Positions 1-9,383 of a DNA stretch of 64,000 nt are shown here, piece by piece; within the stretch, counting starts at the first letter, position 1; each line of letters starts with the position of its first letter. Source of the DNA: Pseudomonas mosselii. Lineage in GTDB: Bacteria > Pseudomonadota > Gammaproteobacteria > Pseudomonadales > Pseudomonadaceae. Location: positions 124,001 to 188,000 of the forward strand of contig NZ_QJRP01000006.1 of assembly GCF_003205295.1 (NCBI RefSeq), given 5' to 3'. The position numbers and the translations under genes are program-made. The notes under the pieces are model-generated. The model had not been told where the DNA came from. It worked only from the letters and a program-made list of their open reading frames with translations, and did no database searches.

Positions 1-519
1 CGGCTTGAAGTGGATGTGGGTACCGGTGGTTTCGCTTTCACCGACGACCGCCATCGGCGCCTGGGGTACACCATGGACGTAGGTCTGTTCCCAGATCTTG
101 CCGCTACGACGAACGGTGAGCACCAGCTGCTCGGACAGGGCGTTTACTACCGAAACACCTACGCCGTGCAGACCGCCGGATACCTTATAGGAGTTGTCGT
201 CGAACTTACCGCCGGCGTGCAGCACGGTCATGATGACCTCGGCCGCGGAAACGCCTTCTTCTTTATGCACGTCGACCGGAATACCACGGCCGTTGTCACG
301 GACGCTGATGGATTCGTCCGGGTGAATGATGACGGTGATGTCATCGCAGTGCCCGGCCAGGGCTTCGTCGATCGAGTTGTCGACCACCTCGAACACCATG
401 TGGTGCAGGCCGCTGCCGTCATCGGTGTCGCCAATGTACATGCCGGGACGCTTGCGTACGGCATCCAGCCCTTTCAGCACCTTGATGCTGGAGGAGTCGT
501 ACGTTTGATTTTCGCTCAT
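1..519 (-). CDS. gyrB: DNA gyrase subunit B, N-terminal part (truncated by window edge)
   Basis: The first 173 codons of GyrB are present; the gene continues past the left edge. GyrB is the ATPase subunit of the type II topoisomerase that introduces negative supercoils. The GHKL ATPase fold is readable: a start [17 protein letters not shown], the [10 protein letters not shown] motif, an [10 protein letters not shown] helix that carries the catalytic Glu and the Mg-binding Asn, DNGRGIPV, and the GGLHGVG ATP-lid motif. It follows recF by 4 bases on the same strand, the usual dnaA-dnaN-recF-gyrB order. The start is the ATG whose complement lies at 517-519. Confidence 0.97.
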   Translation of the reverse strand, partial: MSENQTYDSSSIKVLKGLDAVRKRPGMYIGDTDDGSGLHHMVFEVVDNSIDEALAGHCDDITVIIHPDESISVRDNGRGIPVDVHKEEGVSAAEVIMTVLHAGGKFDDNSYKVSGGLHGVGVSVVNALSEQLVLTVRRSGKIWEQTYVHGVPQAPMAVVGESETTGTHIHFKP

Positions 520-523
520 GCCT

Positions 524-1627
524 TCACTCCCGATGGTCGTGGGTCTGGGTGATACGGCCCTGTTCCACGTGGAACAAGGCGACTGGCGTTTCCGTCTGCC
601 AGCCTTCCCTCAGAAATTCGTGGTCTACACAGGTGATGAACACCTGGCAGTTCAATTCTTCAAGCAAGCGGCACAGGGCGCGGCGATGCTGCTCGTCCAA
701 CTCGGACGGCAGGTCATCCACCAGATAAATACACTGGCCGCGACGAACCTGGCTGACCAGATGTCCCTGGGCGATGCGCAAGGCACAGACCACCAGCTTC
801 TGCTGCCCTCGCGAGAGGATGTCGGCCGCGTTGTTCGCACCCAATCGCAGGCGCAGATCGGCACGTTGTGGCCCGGCCTGGGTATGGCCCATCTGCTGAT
901 CGCGAAGGAGAGAGGTTGCGAGGACTTCGTTCAGTTCCCGGTCCTTGTCCCAACCTCGGTAGTAGCTCAGGGTCAGCCCGTCCAGTTCGACCAGCTCGCT
1001 CAGGGTACGCTCGAAGACAGGCTTCAAGGCCTTGATGTAGTTGCGACGGTATTCATCTATTTCCGCACTGGCGAGACATAACTCCCGATCCCAGGCGGCT
1101 TGCGAAACGGCATCAAGTGTACCATGCCGCAGCCATGAGTTCCGCTGCCGCAGGGCCTTCTGCAGGCGCTGCCAAGTCGCCATGAAGCGTGGTTCCACGT
1201 GGAACACACCCCAGTCGAGAAATTGACGGCGCACTTTGGGCGCACCTTCGAGCAGCCGGAAACTGTCCGGGTTGATCAATTGCAGCGGCAGCATCTCGGC
1301 CAGTTGCGCGGCGCTACGCGCATTCTGGCCATCGATACGAATGGTGAAGTCCCCCTGACGTTCCCTCGAAACGCCCAGGTTACTCATGCCGCCTTCAGCC
1401 AGTTCGACCTGACCAAACACCGTACAGGTCGGCTGATCGTATTGGATCACCGGGTTCAGCCGTGTGCTGCGGAAAGAGCGCGCCAGGCCAAGCAGATGCA
1501 CGGCTTCGAGCACGCTAGTCTTGCCGCTGCCATTGGCGCCGTAAAGGATGTTGATGCGGGGGGAGGGTGAGAGGGTCACCGGGTGCAGGTTGCGCACCGC
1601 GGTGACCGAAAGACGTCGAAGGGACAT
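524..1627 (-). CDS. recF: DNA replication and repair protein RecF
   Basis: 367 aa, full length for RecF, an SMC-like ABC-class ATPase that loads RecA at single-strand gaps together with RecO and RecR. The Walker A motif GANGSGKTS lies near residues 31-39. The C-terminal part has the signature region ILSRGQQKL and a Walker B-like [11 protein letters not shown]. Two parS sites for ParB lie inside the coding sequence and are read as (L/V)FHVE. It sits between dnaN and gyrB with 15 and 4 base gaps, so cotranscription with dnaN is likely. Confidence 0.97.
   Translation of the reverse strand: MSLRRLSVTAVRNLHPVTLSPSPRINILYGANGSGKTSVLEAVHLLGLARSFRSTRLNPVIQYDQPTCTVFGQVELAEGGMSNLGVSRERQGDFTIRIDGQNARSAAQLAEMLPLQLINPDSFRLLEGAPKVRRQFLDWGVFHVEPRFMATWQRLQKALRQRNSWLRHGTLDAVSQAAWDRELCLASAEIDEYRRNYIKALKPVFERTLSELVELDGLTLSYYRGWDKDRELNEVLATSLLRDQQMGHTQAGPQRADLRLRLGANNAADILSRGQQKLVVCALRIAQGHLVSQVRRGQCIYLVDDLPSELDEQHRRALCRLLEELNCQVFITCVDHEFLREGWQTETPVALFHVEQGRITQTHDHRE
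561..576. promoter_or_regulatory. parS: parS centromere site, perfect palindrome
   Basis: TGTTCCACGTGGAACA is a perfect 16-bp palindrome identical to the Pseudomonas parS consensus bound by ParB. It is inside the 3' end of recF, about 4 kb from oriC, and parA-parB are in the same window. Confidence 0.93.
1191..1206. promoter_or_regulatory. parS: parS centromere site, 15 of 16 match
   Basis: GGTTCCACGTGGAACA differs from the parS palindrome only at the first base. It is the second copy inside recF, 630 bp from the perfect copy. Confidence 0.85.
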
Positions 1628-1642
1628 GTCGCCTGCTATGGG

Positions 1643-2746
1643 TTACAGACGCATCGGCATGACAACGTAGGACGAGTCGTCATTGCCAGCTTCCTGCAGC
1701 AGGGCGCTGCTGTTGGAGTCCGACAGGATCAGGCGAACCTGTTCAGTTGTCATGACACCCAGCACGTCCAGCAGGTAGCTGACGTTGAAACCAATCTCCA
1801 ACGAGCTGCCGTTGTAGTCGACGCTGATCTCTTCTTCCGCTTCTTCCTGCTCTGGGTTGTTTGCCTGGATCTTCAGTTGACCGGCGGCCAGTTGCAGACG
1901 GATGCCGCGGTACTTTTCGTTGGACAGGATCGCGGTACGGCTGAATGCCTCGCGCAGTGCCTGACGATCACCGATTACCAACTTGTCGCCGCCTTTGGGC
2001 AGGACACGCTCGTAGTCCGGGAACTTGCCATCGACCAGCTTGGAGGTGAAGGTGAACTCACCGGTGGTGGCGCGAATGTGATGCTGGCCCAGGACGATAC
2101 TGACCATGCCTTCCGGGTCGGTGAGCAGACGCGCCAGCTCGAGGATACCCTTGCGTGGCACGATGACCTGGTGGCGTTCAGCCTGGCCAATGGGCGCCTG
2201 CATGGCACACAGTGCCAGACGGTGGCCATCGGTGGCGACGGCGCGCAGGGTGTCGGTGGACACTTCCAGTAGCATGCCGTTTAGGTAGTAGCGCACATCC
2301 TGCTGGGCCATGGCAAAGCTGGTGCGCTCGATCAGGCGGCGCAGCTTGCTCTGCTCCAGGTTGCAGGTCAGCGAGCCCGGGCCTTCTTCCACGGTCGGGA
2401 AGTCATTGGCCGGCAGGGTGGACAGGGTGAAACGGCTGCGGCCGGCCTTGACCAGCAGCTTCTGCTCGTCGACCTTGATGTCGATCAGCACGTCGCTGGG
2501 CAGGCTCTTGCAGATGTCCATCAGCTTGCGCGCAGGGACGGTGATCTCGCCCGGCTCCGCAGGCTCTTCCAGCTGGACGCGGCCAACCAGTTCGACTTCC
2601 AGGTCGGTACCGGTCAACGACAGCTGCTGGCCTTGCACGACCAGCAGGACGTTGGACAGGACCGGCAAGGTCTGGCGGCGCTCGACGACGCCTGCGACCA
2701 GTTGCAGGGGTTTCAACAGGGCTTCGCGTTGAATGGTGAAATGCAT
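1643..2746 (-). CDS. dnaN: DNA polymerase III beta sliding clamp
   Basis: 367 aa, the usual clamp length. It forms the homodimeric ring that tethers DNA polymerase III to DNA. The start MHFTIQREALLKPLQLVAG and the C-terminal YVVMPMRL are typical of Pseudomonas DnaN. Three similar clamp domains of about 120 residues follow each other. It lies 40 bases after dnaA on the same strand and 15 bases before recF. Confidence 0.98.
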   Translation of the reverse strand: MHFTIQREALLKPLQLVAGVVERRQTLPVLSNVLLVVQGQQLSLTGTDLEVELVGRVQLEEPAEPGEITVPARKLMDICKSLPSDVLIDIKVDEQKLLVKAGRSRFTLSTLPANDFPTVEEGPGSLTCNLEQSKLRRLIERTSFAMAQQDVRYYLNGMLLEVSTDTLRAVATDGHRLALCAMQAPIGQAERHQVIVPRKGILELARLLTDPEGMVSIVLGQHHIRATTGEFTFTSKLVDGKFPDYERVLPKGGDKLVIGDRQALREAFSRTAILSNEKYRGIRLQLAAGQLKIQANNPEQEEAEEEISVDYNGSSLEIGFNVSYLLDVLGVMTTEQVRLILSDSNSSALLQEAGNDDSSYVVMPMRL

Positions 2747-2786
2747 GGTCTAGTCCCTTGCCTTCAATTAGCTGCGCAGACGGCCA

Positions 2787-4313
2787 TCAGGTCGTCAGCG
2801 TGCGCAGCAGGTTCTTGTAGTCCTCGCGGATGTCCGCGTCGGATTCCTTCAATTCGTTGATCTTGCGGCAGGCGTGCAGCACGGTGGTGTGGTCGCGGCC
2901 GCCAAACATGTCGCCGATCTCCGGCAGACTATGGTTGGTCAGCTCTTTCGACAACGCCATGGCCACCTGGCGTGGACGCGCCACGGAGCGCGACCGTCGC
3001 TTGGACAGCAGATCGGAGATCTTGATCTTGTAGTACTCGGCCACGGTGCGCTGGATGTTATCCACACTGACCAGCTTGTCCTGCAGCGCCAGCAGATCCT
3101 TGAGCGACTCTCGGATCAGCTCGATGGTGATGTCGCGGCCCATGAAGTGCGAGTGGGCAATCACCCGCTTCAGGGCACCTTCGAGCTCACGCACGTTGGA
3201 GCGGATACGCTGGGCGATGAAGAATGCGGCATCGTGCGGCAGCTCGACCTTGGCCTGGTCGGCCTTCTTCATCAGGATCGCCACGCGGGTTTCCAGCTCC
3301 GGCGGCTCGACGGCTACCGTCAGGCCCCAGCCGAAGCGAGACTTCAGGCGCTCTTCCAGGCCTTCGATTTCCTTCGGGTAGCGGTCGCTGGTGAGGATCA
3401 CCTGCTGGCCGCCCTCGAGCAAGGCGTTGAAGGTGTGGAAAAACTCTTCCTGGGAACGCTCCTTGCGGGCGAAGAACTGGATGTCATCGATGAGCAACGC
3501 ATCGACCGAACGGTAGAAGCGCTTGAACTCGTTGATCGCGTTCAACTGCAGCGCCTTGACCATGTCAGCGACGAAGCGCTCCGAATGCAGGTAGACCACC
3601 TTGGCGTTCGGGTTTTTCTTCAGCAGATGGTTACCCACGGCGTGCATCAAGTGCGTCTTACCCAAGCCGACGCCACCATAAAGGAACAGTGGGTTGTAGC
3701 CGTGCTTCGGGTTGTCGGCAACCTGCCAGGCCGCAGCCCGGGCCAGTTGGTTCGACTTGCCTTCGACGAAGGTTTCAAAGGTGAAGGTGCGGTTCAGGTA
3801 GCTGGTGTGCTTCAGGGCACCCTCGACCTGCACCGTACGCTGTTCGGTGCGACCGCTGGCAACCGGAGCGGTCGTGATCTCGGCCATGCTGTCGAAGCTG
3901 TTGCGTGAAGAGGGCTCCTCGACTTCGGCAACCTGTGCCGGCTCTACCACGAGTGCGCTGACAGGCTCGAGTACGGGCGCTGGCTGCTGCACCTGCGCCT
4001 GTTGCGCAAGGGTTGCCGCAACGGCGGCACTGACAGGGGCGTTGGGTGCGGCACGGGCTGCGGAACTGCGACGGCTGCCTATTAATAAGGAAAGGGCGGG
4101 TGCGATACCGCTGCCCTGTTCACCCAGCAGTTCGAGCAGGCGGCCAAGGTACTTTTCATTGACCCAGTCGAGCACGAAGCGGTTGGGCGCATAGACGCGC
4201 AACTCGTCGCCTTCGGCTTCGACCTGTAGCGGACGGATCCAGGTGTTGAATTGCTGGGCAGGCAGCTCATCGCGCAGAAGCTCCACGCACTGCTGCCAAA
4301 GTTCCACTGACAC
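2787..4313 (-). CDS. dnaA: Chromosomal replication initiator DnaA
   Basis: About 508 aa. The start chosen is the GTG with complement at 4311-4313, giving (M)[17 protein letters not shown], preceded by the ribosome binding sequence AGGGGAT; the frame is open 26 codons further upstream, but those residues do not resemble DnaA. Domain I is at the N-terminus, followed by an Ala/Pro/Val-rich linker (about 90-170). The AAA+ domain III carries Walker [10 protein letters not shown], Walker [10 protein letters not shown] and the sensor region. Domain IV carries the DnaA-box signature [15 protein letters not shown]. It is the first gene of the dnaA-dnaN-recF-gyrB block and borders oriC. A perfect DnaA box at 4382-4390 lies 69 bases upstream of the start, consistent with autoregulation. 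Confidence 0.98.
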   Translation of the reverse strand: MSVELWQQCVELLRDELPAQQFNTWIRPLQVEAEGDELRVYAPNRFVLDWVNEKYLGRLLELLGEQGSGIAPALSLLIGSRRSSAARAAPNAPVSAAVAATLAQQAQVQQPAPVLEPVSALVVEPAQVAEVEEPSSRNSFDSMAEITTAPVASGRTEQRTVQVEGALKHTSYLNRTFTFETFVEGKSNQLARAAAWQVADNPKHGYNPLFLYGGVGLGKTHLMHAVGNHLLKKNPNAKVVYLHSERFVADMVKALQLNAINEFKRFYRSVDALLIDDIQFFARKERSQEEFFHTFNALLEGGQQVILTSDRYPKEIEGLEERLKSRFGWGLTVAVEPPELETRVAILMKKADQAKVELPHDAAFFIAQRIRSNVRELEGALKRVIAHSHFMGRDITIELIRESLKDLLALQDKLVSVDNIQRTVAEYYKIKISDLLSKRRSRSVARPRQVAMALSKELTNHSLPEIGDMFGGRDHTTVLHACRKINELKESDADIREDYKNLLRTLTT

Positions 4314-4889
4314 GGATATCCCCTGAGTTGAAAGCCGGATGAGGCAAAAACAAACCGCCATTGTACCGGGCGGGCGGTCAGTTATCCACACGTGACGCCA
4401 CCCACTATCAGGGTAAATCCGCCAAAAAACGACTTGAACACCCTTCGGGCGCTGTTGATAAGCCCTGTGGATAACAGCACCTGTGGGCTATGCACAACCC
4501 TGGGTTCTGATCTGTGGATAAATCATCTGTGGATAAAGTGCCTATTCCTGCACAGGTTTTCCTCATGCGGGACACAGACAGAACACCCCTTACCGACAAG
4601 GTTGTGATTTTCTGTACAGTACGTAAATCATGGCCTAGAGGATGTTATCCACAGAAGGTTATCCACCTAAGATCTATAAGTTCTTCAGAAAAGCTTTTTA
4701 TATGCCTCTTTTGTTTTTTTGATTTGCCCGCTTTCAGGTTAGCCAGTCGACATGATGCCCATCGACCTCGACCTTCCATAAGGAAAGGCTGGTTGGAAAT
4801 TGACCTATCGGCTTGCTTTCTCTAGAATCGCCGATCTCTTAAAAAGGGGGCCCTTCCGGCCCGTTGTCGACCAACCCAGGTAACACGCC
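4314..4889. other. oriC: Chromosomal replication origin oriC (dnaA-rpmH gap)
   Basis: This 576-bp gap separates the divergent dnaA and rpmH. Perfect DnaA boxes (TTATCCACA or its complement) are at 4382-4390, 4466-4474, 4513-4521, 4528-4536 and 4645-4653, with a near match TTATCCACC at 4659-4667. They are followed by an AT-rich, T-run-rich stretch at about 4675-4735 that could be the unwinding element. The gap should also hold the dnaA and rpmH promoters; these were not placed. Location and box cluster match the known P. putida and P. aeruginosa oriC. Confidence 0.93.
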
Positions 4890-5024
4890 ATGAAACGTAC
4901 TTTCCAACCAAGCACCATCAAGCGCGCCCGCACTCACGGTTTCCGTGCCCGTATGGCTACCAAGAACGGCCGTGCTGTTCTGTCGCGTCGCCGTGCCAAA
5001 GGCCGTAAGCGTCTGGCCATTTGA
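4890..5024 (+). CDS. rpmH: 50S ribosomal protein L34
   Basis: 44 aa, very basic, starting [21 protein letters not shown] and ending GRKRLAI, the near-invariant L34 sequence. It is a late-assembly protein of the large ribosomal subunit. It is the first gene of the rightward rpmH-rnpA-yidD-yidC cluster, next to oriC. Confidence 0.98.
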   Translation: MKRTFQPSTIKRARTHGFRARMATKNGRAVLSRRRAKGRKRLAI

Positions 5025-5037
5025 TTTTTCGGCACAG

Positions 5038-5439
5038 GTGGTGAGTCAGGACTTCAGTCGGGAAAAGCGACTGCTTACACCCCGGCATTTCAAAGCGGTC
5101 TTCGACTCCCCAACCGGCAAGGTTCCAGGGAAAAACCTGCTTATCCTTGCCCGCGAGAACGGCCTCGATCATCCACGCCTCGGCCTGGTGATCGGCAAGA
5201 AGAGCGTCAAGCTCGCCGTTCAACGCAATCGCCTGAAACGCCTGATGCGCGATTCGTTCCGCCTGAACCAGCAGATGCTGGCTGGGCTGGATATCGTGAT
5301 CGTCGCACGCAAGGGGTTGGGCGAAGTGGAAAACCCAGAATTGCACCAACACTTTGGCAAGCTCTGGAAGCGACTGGTCCGCAGTCGGCCCTCTCCAGCG
5401 GTCGCCGATTCCGCAGGGGTAGACAGTCACAATGCGTAA
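5038..5439 (+). CDS. rnpA: Ribonuclease P protein component
   Basis: About 133 aa. RnpA assists the RNase P RNA in 5' maturation of tRNA. The family signature is visible as [20 protein letters not shown] followed by RDSFR. Two GTG codons in a row (5038 and 5041) can start the protein; 5038 gives (M)[12 protein letters not shown], the usual Pseudomonas N-terminus. It begins 13 bases after rpmH and overlaps yidD by 8 bases, suggesting translational coupling. Confidence 0.95.
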   Translation: MVSQDFSREKRLLTPRHFKAVFDSPTGKVPGKNLLILARENGLDHPRLGLVIGKKSVKLAVQRNRLKRLMRDSFRLNQQMLAGLDIVIVARKGLGEVENPELHQHFGKLWKRLVRSRPSPAVADSAGVDSHNA

Positions 5440-5677
5440 ACTGGCCCTCGTTCCGATCCAGTTCTACCGTTACGCCATCAGTCCACTGATGGCCAGTCAC
5501 TGTCGTTTCTATCCCAGCTGTTCCTGTTACGCCTATGAAGCCATCGAAAATCATGGCCTCTTGCGTGGTGGGTGGCTGGCCGTTCGTCGCCTGGGGCGTT
5601 GTCATCCGTGGAACGACGGCGGTTTCGATCCCGTTCCACCTGCTCCTTCCTCCCGAACTTCTTCGATAGCCGAGTAA
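5432..5677 (+). CDS. yidD: Membrane protein insertion efficiency factor YidD
   Basis: 81 aa. YidD is a small membrane-associated protein that supports insertion by YidC. The family core is readable: YRYAISPL, then [19 protein letters not shown] with the conserved cysteines, and [15 protein letters not shown]. It overlaps the rnpA end and stops 2 bases before yidC. Confidence 0.96.
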   Translation: MRKLALVPIQFYRYAISPLMASHCRFYPSCSCYAYEAIENHGLLRGGWLAVRRLGRCHPWNDGGFDPVPPAPSSRTSSIAE

Positions 5678-5679
5678 TC

Positions 5680-7362
5680 ATGGATATTAAACGCACGATC
5701 CTGATCGTCGCCCTGGCAATCGTGTCCTATGTCATGGTCCTCAAGTGGAACCAGGACTATGGCCAGGCTGCCCTGCCGACTCAGAATGCTGCTGCCAGCA
5801 ATGCTGCCCCGGCCCTGCCGGACACCGTGCCGGCCGGCAACTCCGGTGCAAGCGCCGATGTGCCGAGCGCCAATGCTGAATCCAGCCCTGCTGAACTTGC
5901 GCCAGTCGCGGTCAGCAAGGACCTGATCCGGATCAAGACCGATGTCCTGGACCTGGCTATCGACCCGGTCGGTGGTGACATCGTCCAGCTGAACCTGCCG
6001 AAGTACCCACGTCGCCAGGACCATCCGGACATTCCGTTCCAGCTGTTCGACAATGGCGGCGAGCGTGTGTACCTGGCCCAGAGCGGCCTGACCGGTACCA
6101 ACGGCCCAGACGCCCGCGCCACTGGTCGCCCGCTGTACGCCGCAGAGCAGAAAAGCTTCCAGCTTGCCGACGGCCAGGACCAGATGGTCGTGGACCTGAA
6201 GTTCAGCGAGAACGGTGTCAACTACATCAAGCGCTTCAGCTTCAAGCGCGGTGAGTACGACCTGACCGTCAGCTACCTGATCGACAACCAGAGCAGCCAG
6301 GCCTGGAGCGGCAACATGTTTGCCCAGCTCAAGCGCGACGCCAGCTCCGACCCGTCGTCGAGCACCGCCACCGGCACGGCCACCTACCTGGGCGCCGCCC
6401 TGTGGACAGCTTCCGAGCCGTACAAGAAAGTGTCGATGAAAGACATCGACAAAGGCAGTTTGAAAGAAAATGTGACCGGTGGCTGGGTCGCCTGGCTGCA
6501 GCACTACTTCGTGACCGCCTGGATCCCGAGCAAATCGGACAACAACGCTGTCCAGACCCGCAAGGACAGCCAGGGCAACTACATCATCGGCTACACCGGC
6601 CCTGCGCTTAACGTTCCTGCCGGCGGCAAGGTCGAAACCAGCGCCATGCTGTATGCAGGTCCCAAGATCCAGTCCAAGCTCAAGGAACTGTCCCCAGGCC
6701 TGGAACTGACCGTCGACTACGGCTTCCTGTGGTTCATCGCCCAGCCGATCTTCTGGCTGCTGCAACATATCCACAGCCTGCTCGGCAACTGGGGCTGGTC
6801 GATCATCGTCCTGACCATGCTGATCAAGGGCCTGTTCTTCCCGCTGTCGGCCGCCAGCTACCGCTCGATGGCGCGTATGCGTGCCGTGGCGCCGAAACTG
6901 GCCCAGCTCAAGGAACGCTTCGGTGACGATCGCCAGAAGATGTCCCAGGCGATGATGGAGCTGTACAAGAAAGAGAAGATCAACCCGCTGGGCGGCTGCC
7001 TGCCGATCCTGGTGCAGATGCCGGTGTTCCTGGCCCTGTACTGGGTACTGCTGGAAAGCGTAGAGATGCGCCAGGCCCCGTGGATGCTGTGGATCACCGA
7101 CCTGTCGATCAAGGATCCGTTCTTCATCCTGCCGATCATCATGGGCGCCACCATGTTCATCCAGCAGCGTCTGAACCCGACCCCGCCGGATCCGATGCAG
7201 GCCAAGGTGATGAAAATGATGCCGATCATCTTCACCTTCTTCTTCCTGTGGTTCCCGGCCGGCCTGGTGCTGTACTGGGTTGTGAACAACTGCCTGTCGA
7301 TCGCACAGCAGTGGTACATCACCCGCAGCATCGAGGCAGCGACCAAAAAAGCTGCCGCTTGA
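5680..7362 (+). CDS. yidC: Membrane protein insertase YidC
   Basis: 560 aa, the normal gamma-proteobacterial length. YidC inserts and folds inner-membrane proteins, including ATP synthase subunit c. The N-terminal membrane helix (ILIVALAIVSYVMVLKW) is followed by a low-complexity Ala/Pro linker, a large periplasmic domain, and a C-terminal core with five helices from about residue 350 (GWSIIVLTMLIKG, LGGCLPILVQMPVFLALYWVL, FFLWFPAGLVLYWVVNN). The chosen ATG gives MDIKRTILIVALA. A strong terminator follows. Confidence 0.98.
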   Translation: MDIKRTILIVALAIVSYVMVLKWNQDYGQAALPTQNAAASNAAPALPDTVPAGNSGASADVPSANAESSPAELAPVAVSKDLIRIKTDVLDLAIDPVGGDIVQLNLPKYPRRQDHPDIPFQLFDNGGERVYLAQSGLTGTNGPDARATGRPLYAAEQKSFQLADGQDQMVVDLKFSENGVNYIKRFSFKRGEYDLTVSYLIDNQSSQAWSGNMFAQLKRDASSDPSSSTATGTATYLGAALWTASEPYKKVSMKDIDKGSLKENVTGGWVAWLQHYFVTAWIPSKSDNNAVQTRKDSQGNYIIGYTGPALNVPAGGKVETSAMLYAGPKIQSKLKELSPGLELTVDYGFLWFIAQPIFWLLQHIHSLLGNWGWSIIVLTMLIKGLFFPLSAASYRSMARMRAVAPKLAQLKERFGDDRQKMSQAMMELYKKEKINPLGGCLPILVQMPVFLALYWVLLESVEMRQAPWMLWITDLSIKDPFFILPIIMGATMFIQQRLNPTPPDPMQAKVMKMMPIIFTFFFLWFPAGLVLYWVVNNCLSIAQQWYITRSIEAATKKAAA

Positions 7363-7391
7363 CGGGCAAGCTTGTTTGCCTGTGAATAAAA

Positions 7392-7414
7392 ACGCCCCCT
7401 AGTGGGGCGTTTTT
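7392..7414 (+). terminator. Rho-independent terminator after yidC
   Basis: Stem ACGCCCC / GGGGCGT with loop CTAGT and a following T run. Ends the rpmH-yidC transcript before mnmE. Confidence 0.9.
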
Positions 7415-7449
7415 GCTATCTGACGAATTCGTTGTAGAGGCTTTCGAGC

Positions 7450-8820
7450 ATGAATACTGTGCGTGAAACCATCGCCGCCATCGCCACCGCCCAGGGCCGA
7501 GGCGGGGTCGGTATCGTCCGCTTGTCCGGGCCGCTGGCCAACCAGGCCGGGCAGGCCATCACCGGCCGCACGCTGACCCCGCGCCATGCCCACTACGGCC
7601 CGTTTCGTGATGCCGATGACCTGGTCCTGGACGAAGGCATCGCGCTGTTCTTCCCCGGGCCGAACTCGTTCACCGGCGAAGACGTCCTGGAGCTGCAGGG
7701 CCATGGGGGGCCGGTAGTCATGGACATGCTGCTGCAGCGCTGCCTGCAGCTGGGCTGCCGATTGGCACGTCCGGGCGAGTTCAGCGAGCGTGCCTTCCTC
7801 AACGACAAGCTCGACCTGGCCCAGGCCGAAGCCATCGCTGACCTGATCGAAGCCAGCTCCACGCAAGCTGCCCGTAATGCCCTGCGTTCCCTGCAGGGGG
7901 CGTTCTCCAAGCGCGTGCATGGGCTGACCGAGGCGCTAATTGCCTTGCGCATCTACGTCGAGGCGGCTATCGACTTCCCAGAAGAAGAAATCGACTTCCT
8001 CGCCGATGGCCATGTGTTGCGCATGCTCGATGACGTGCGCAGCGAGTTGTCCACAGTGCAGCGCGAAGCCGGGCAGGGCGCCTTGTTGCGCGACGGCATG
8101 ACCGTGGTCATTGCCGGCCGGCCGAACGCCGGAAAATCGAGCCTGCTCAACCAGCTGGCCGGACGAGAGGCGGCGATCGTCACCGATATCGCCGGCACCA
8201 CCCGGGACATCCTGCGCGAACATATCCACATAGATGGCATGCCGTTGCATGTGGTCGACACCGCCGGCCTGCGCGATACCGATGACCATGTGGAAAAGAT
8301 CGGTGTAGAAAGGGCGCTCAAGGCCATTAGCGAGGCCGACCGGGTACTGCTGGTTGTCGACTCGACTGCACCGGAAGCCAGTGATCCCTTTGCCCTGTGG
8401 CCGGAATTCCTCGATCAGCGTCCGGATGTGGCCAAGGTTACCCTGATCCGCAACAAGGCCGATCTGAGTGGTGAAGCCGTGGGCATGGAACAGAGCGACG
8501 ACGGCCACGTGACCATCACCCTGAGCGCCCGCGAGAACGACATGGGCCTGGACTTGCTGCGTGACCACCTCAAGGCATGCATGGGATATGAACAGACCGC
8601 AGAGAGCAGCTTCAGCGCCCGTCGCCGGCACCTGGAAGCGCTGCGCCAGGCCAGTGAGCACCTGGAGCATGGTCGGGCGCAGCTGACCCTGGCTGGGGCG
8701 GGAGAGCTGCTGGCGGAGGATCTGCGCCAGGCACAACAGGCGCTGGGGGAAATTACCGGGGCGTTCAGTTCGGATGACCTGCTTGGCAGGATTTTCTCGA
8801 GCTTCTGCATCGGCAAGTAG
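7450..8820 (+). CDS. mnmE: tRNA modification GTPase MnmE (TrmE)
   Basis: 456 aa. MnmE acts with MnmG to place the carboxymethylaminomethyl group on wobble uridine 34 of certain tRNAs. The N-terminal tetrahydrofolate-binding domain starts [27 protein letters not shown]. The inserted G domain carries GRPNAGKSS (about 219-227), [13 protein letters not shown] and NKADL. The C-terminus ends FCIGK, with the catalytic Cys. Its partner mnmG follows across the 0.56-kb gap. Confidence 0.98.
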   Translation: MNTVRETIAAIATAQGRGGVGIVRLSGPLANQAGQAITGRTLTPRHAHYGPFRDADDLVLDEGIALFFPGPNSFTGEDVLELQGHGGPVVMDMLLQRCLQLGCRLARPGEFSERAFLNDKLDLAQAEAIADLIEASSTQAARNALRSLQGAFSKRVHGLTEALIALRIYVEAAIDFPEEEIDFLADGHVLRMLDDVRSELSTVQREAGQGALLRDGMTVVIAGRPNAGKSSLLNQLAGREAAIVTDIAGTTRDILREHIHIDGMPLHVVDTAGLRDTDDHVEKIGVERALKAISEADRVLLVVDSTAPEASDPFALWPEFLDQRPDVAKVTLIRNKADLSGEAVGMEQSDDGHVTITLSARENDMGLDLLRDHLKACMGYEQTAESSFSARRRHLEALRQASEHLEHGRAQLTLAGAGELLAEDLRQAQQALGEITGAFSSDDLLGRIFSSFCIGK

Positions 8821-8840
8821 TCCACAGCCGCGTGATACCG

Positions 8841-8871
8841 AAGCCGCTCCTGCTTGGAGCGGCTTTTTTTT
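8841..8871 (+). terminator. Rho-independent terminator after mnmE
   Basis: Perfect 10-bp stem AAGCCGCTCC / GGAGCGGCTT with loop TGCTT, followed by a run of T. The stem has the AGGAGCGGC core also found in the extragenic palindromes of this genome. Confidence 0.92.
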
Positions 8872-8880
8872 GCCTGTGAT

Positions 8881-8970
8881 TCGGGGATTGCAGGAGCGGG
8901 CTTGAACCGTAAACACCGGTGCAGCCGGTGCCATATCTGTAAGCCTGCTTCGCGAGGCAAGCTCGCTACC
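8881..8970. repeat. Degenerate extragenic palindromic element
   Basis: Contains GCAGGAGCGGGCTT at one end and GCCTGCTTCGCGAGGCAAGCTCGC at the other with an internal ACCGGTGCAGCCGGTGCC hairpin. It resembles a diverged member of the 'GTAGGAGCGGC' repeat family seen elsewhere in the window. Confidence 0.6.
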
Positions 8971-9290
8971 ACTACTTCATCCACAGACAGAAGTACTGAC
9001 TCGGGAGCTCTGTGGAAAACTCGGCCTCAGCTCCGTTGATAACCGGGCTTTTTTTCTGAGGACAACCCGCCCTGTGGGTAACAGGCACATTCATCCACAG
9101 GTTAAACAGCGCTATCCAGAGCCCACAGGCCTGTTTCGACACAGGGTTTTGATTCTCTGTACATGCCGTATTCTGTGGCCTTGAAATACTTATGCACAGA
9201 CAGGATGGGCCCTAAACATAAACATAAAAACAAAGCTTTTTTAAATTTTTCCTCTTTGTTTTCTTTTGCCTGCCATTCATCCACAGCCTG
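8971..9290. other. Origin-like DnaA-box cluster in the mnmE-mnmG gap
   Basis: One-mismatch DnaA boxes TCATCCACA occur at 8977-8985, 9091-9099 and 9277-9285, and TGTGGGTAA at 9073-9081. TTATGCACA at 9190-9198 and TGTGGAAAA (complement TTTTCCACA) at 9011-9019 fit the relaxed consensus TTWTNCACA. A strongly AT-rich stretch lies at about 9210-9265. The gap lies next to mnmG (gidA), which borders oriC in E. coli. The mnmG promoter must also lie here. Replication activity is not shown by sequence alone. Confidence 0.55.
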
Positions 9291-9383
9291 CTCATTTTTT
9301 GCTCAGAAGGTTTCTTTGAAGGGCGGTAAGTCCCTATACTTGTCCGCTTACCTTCTCTATTCGCAAAAACAGGCACGAGGTGC

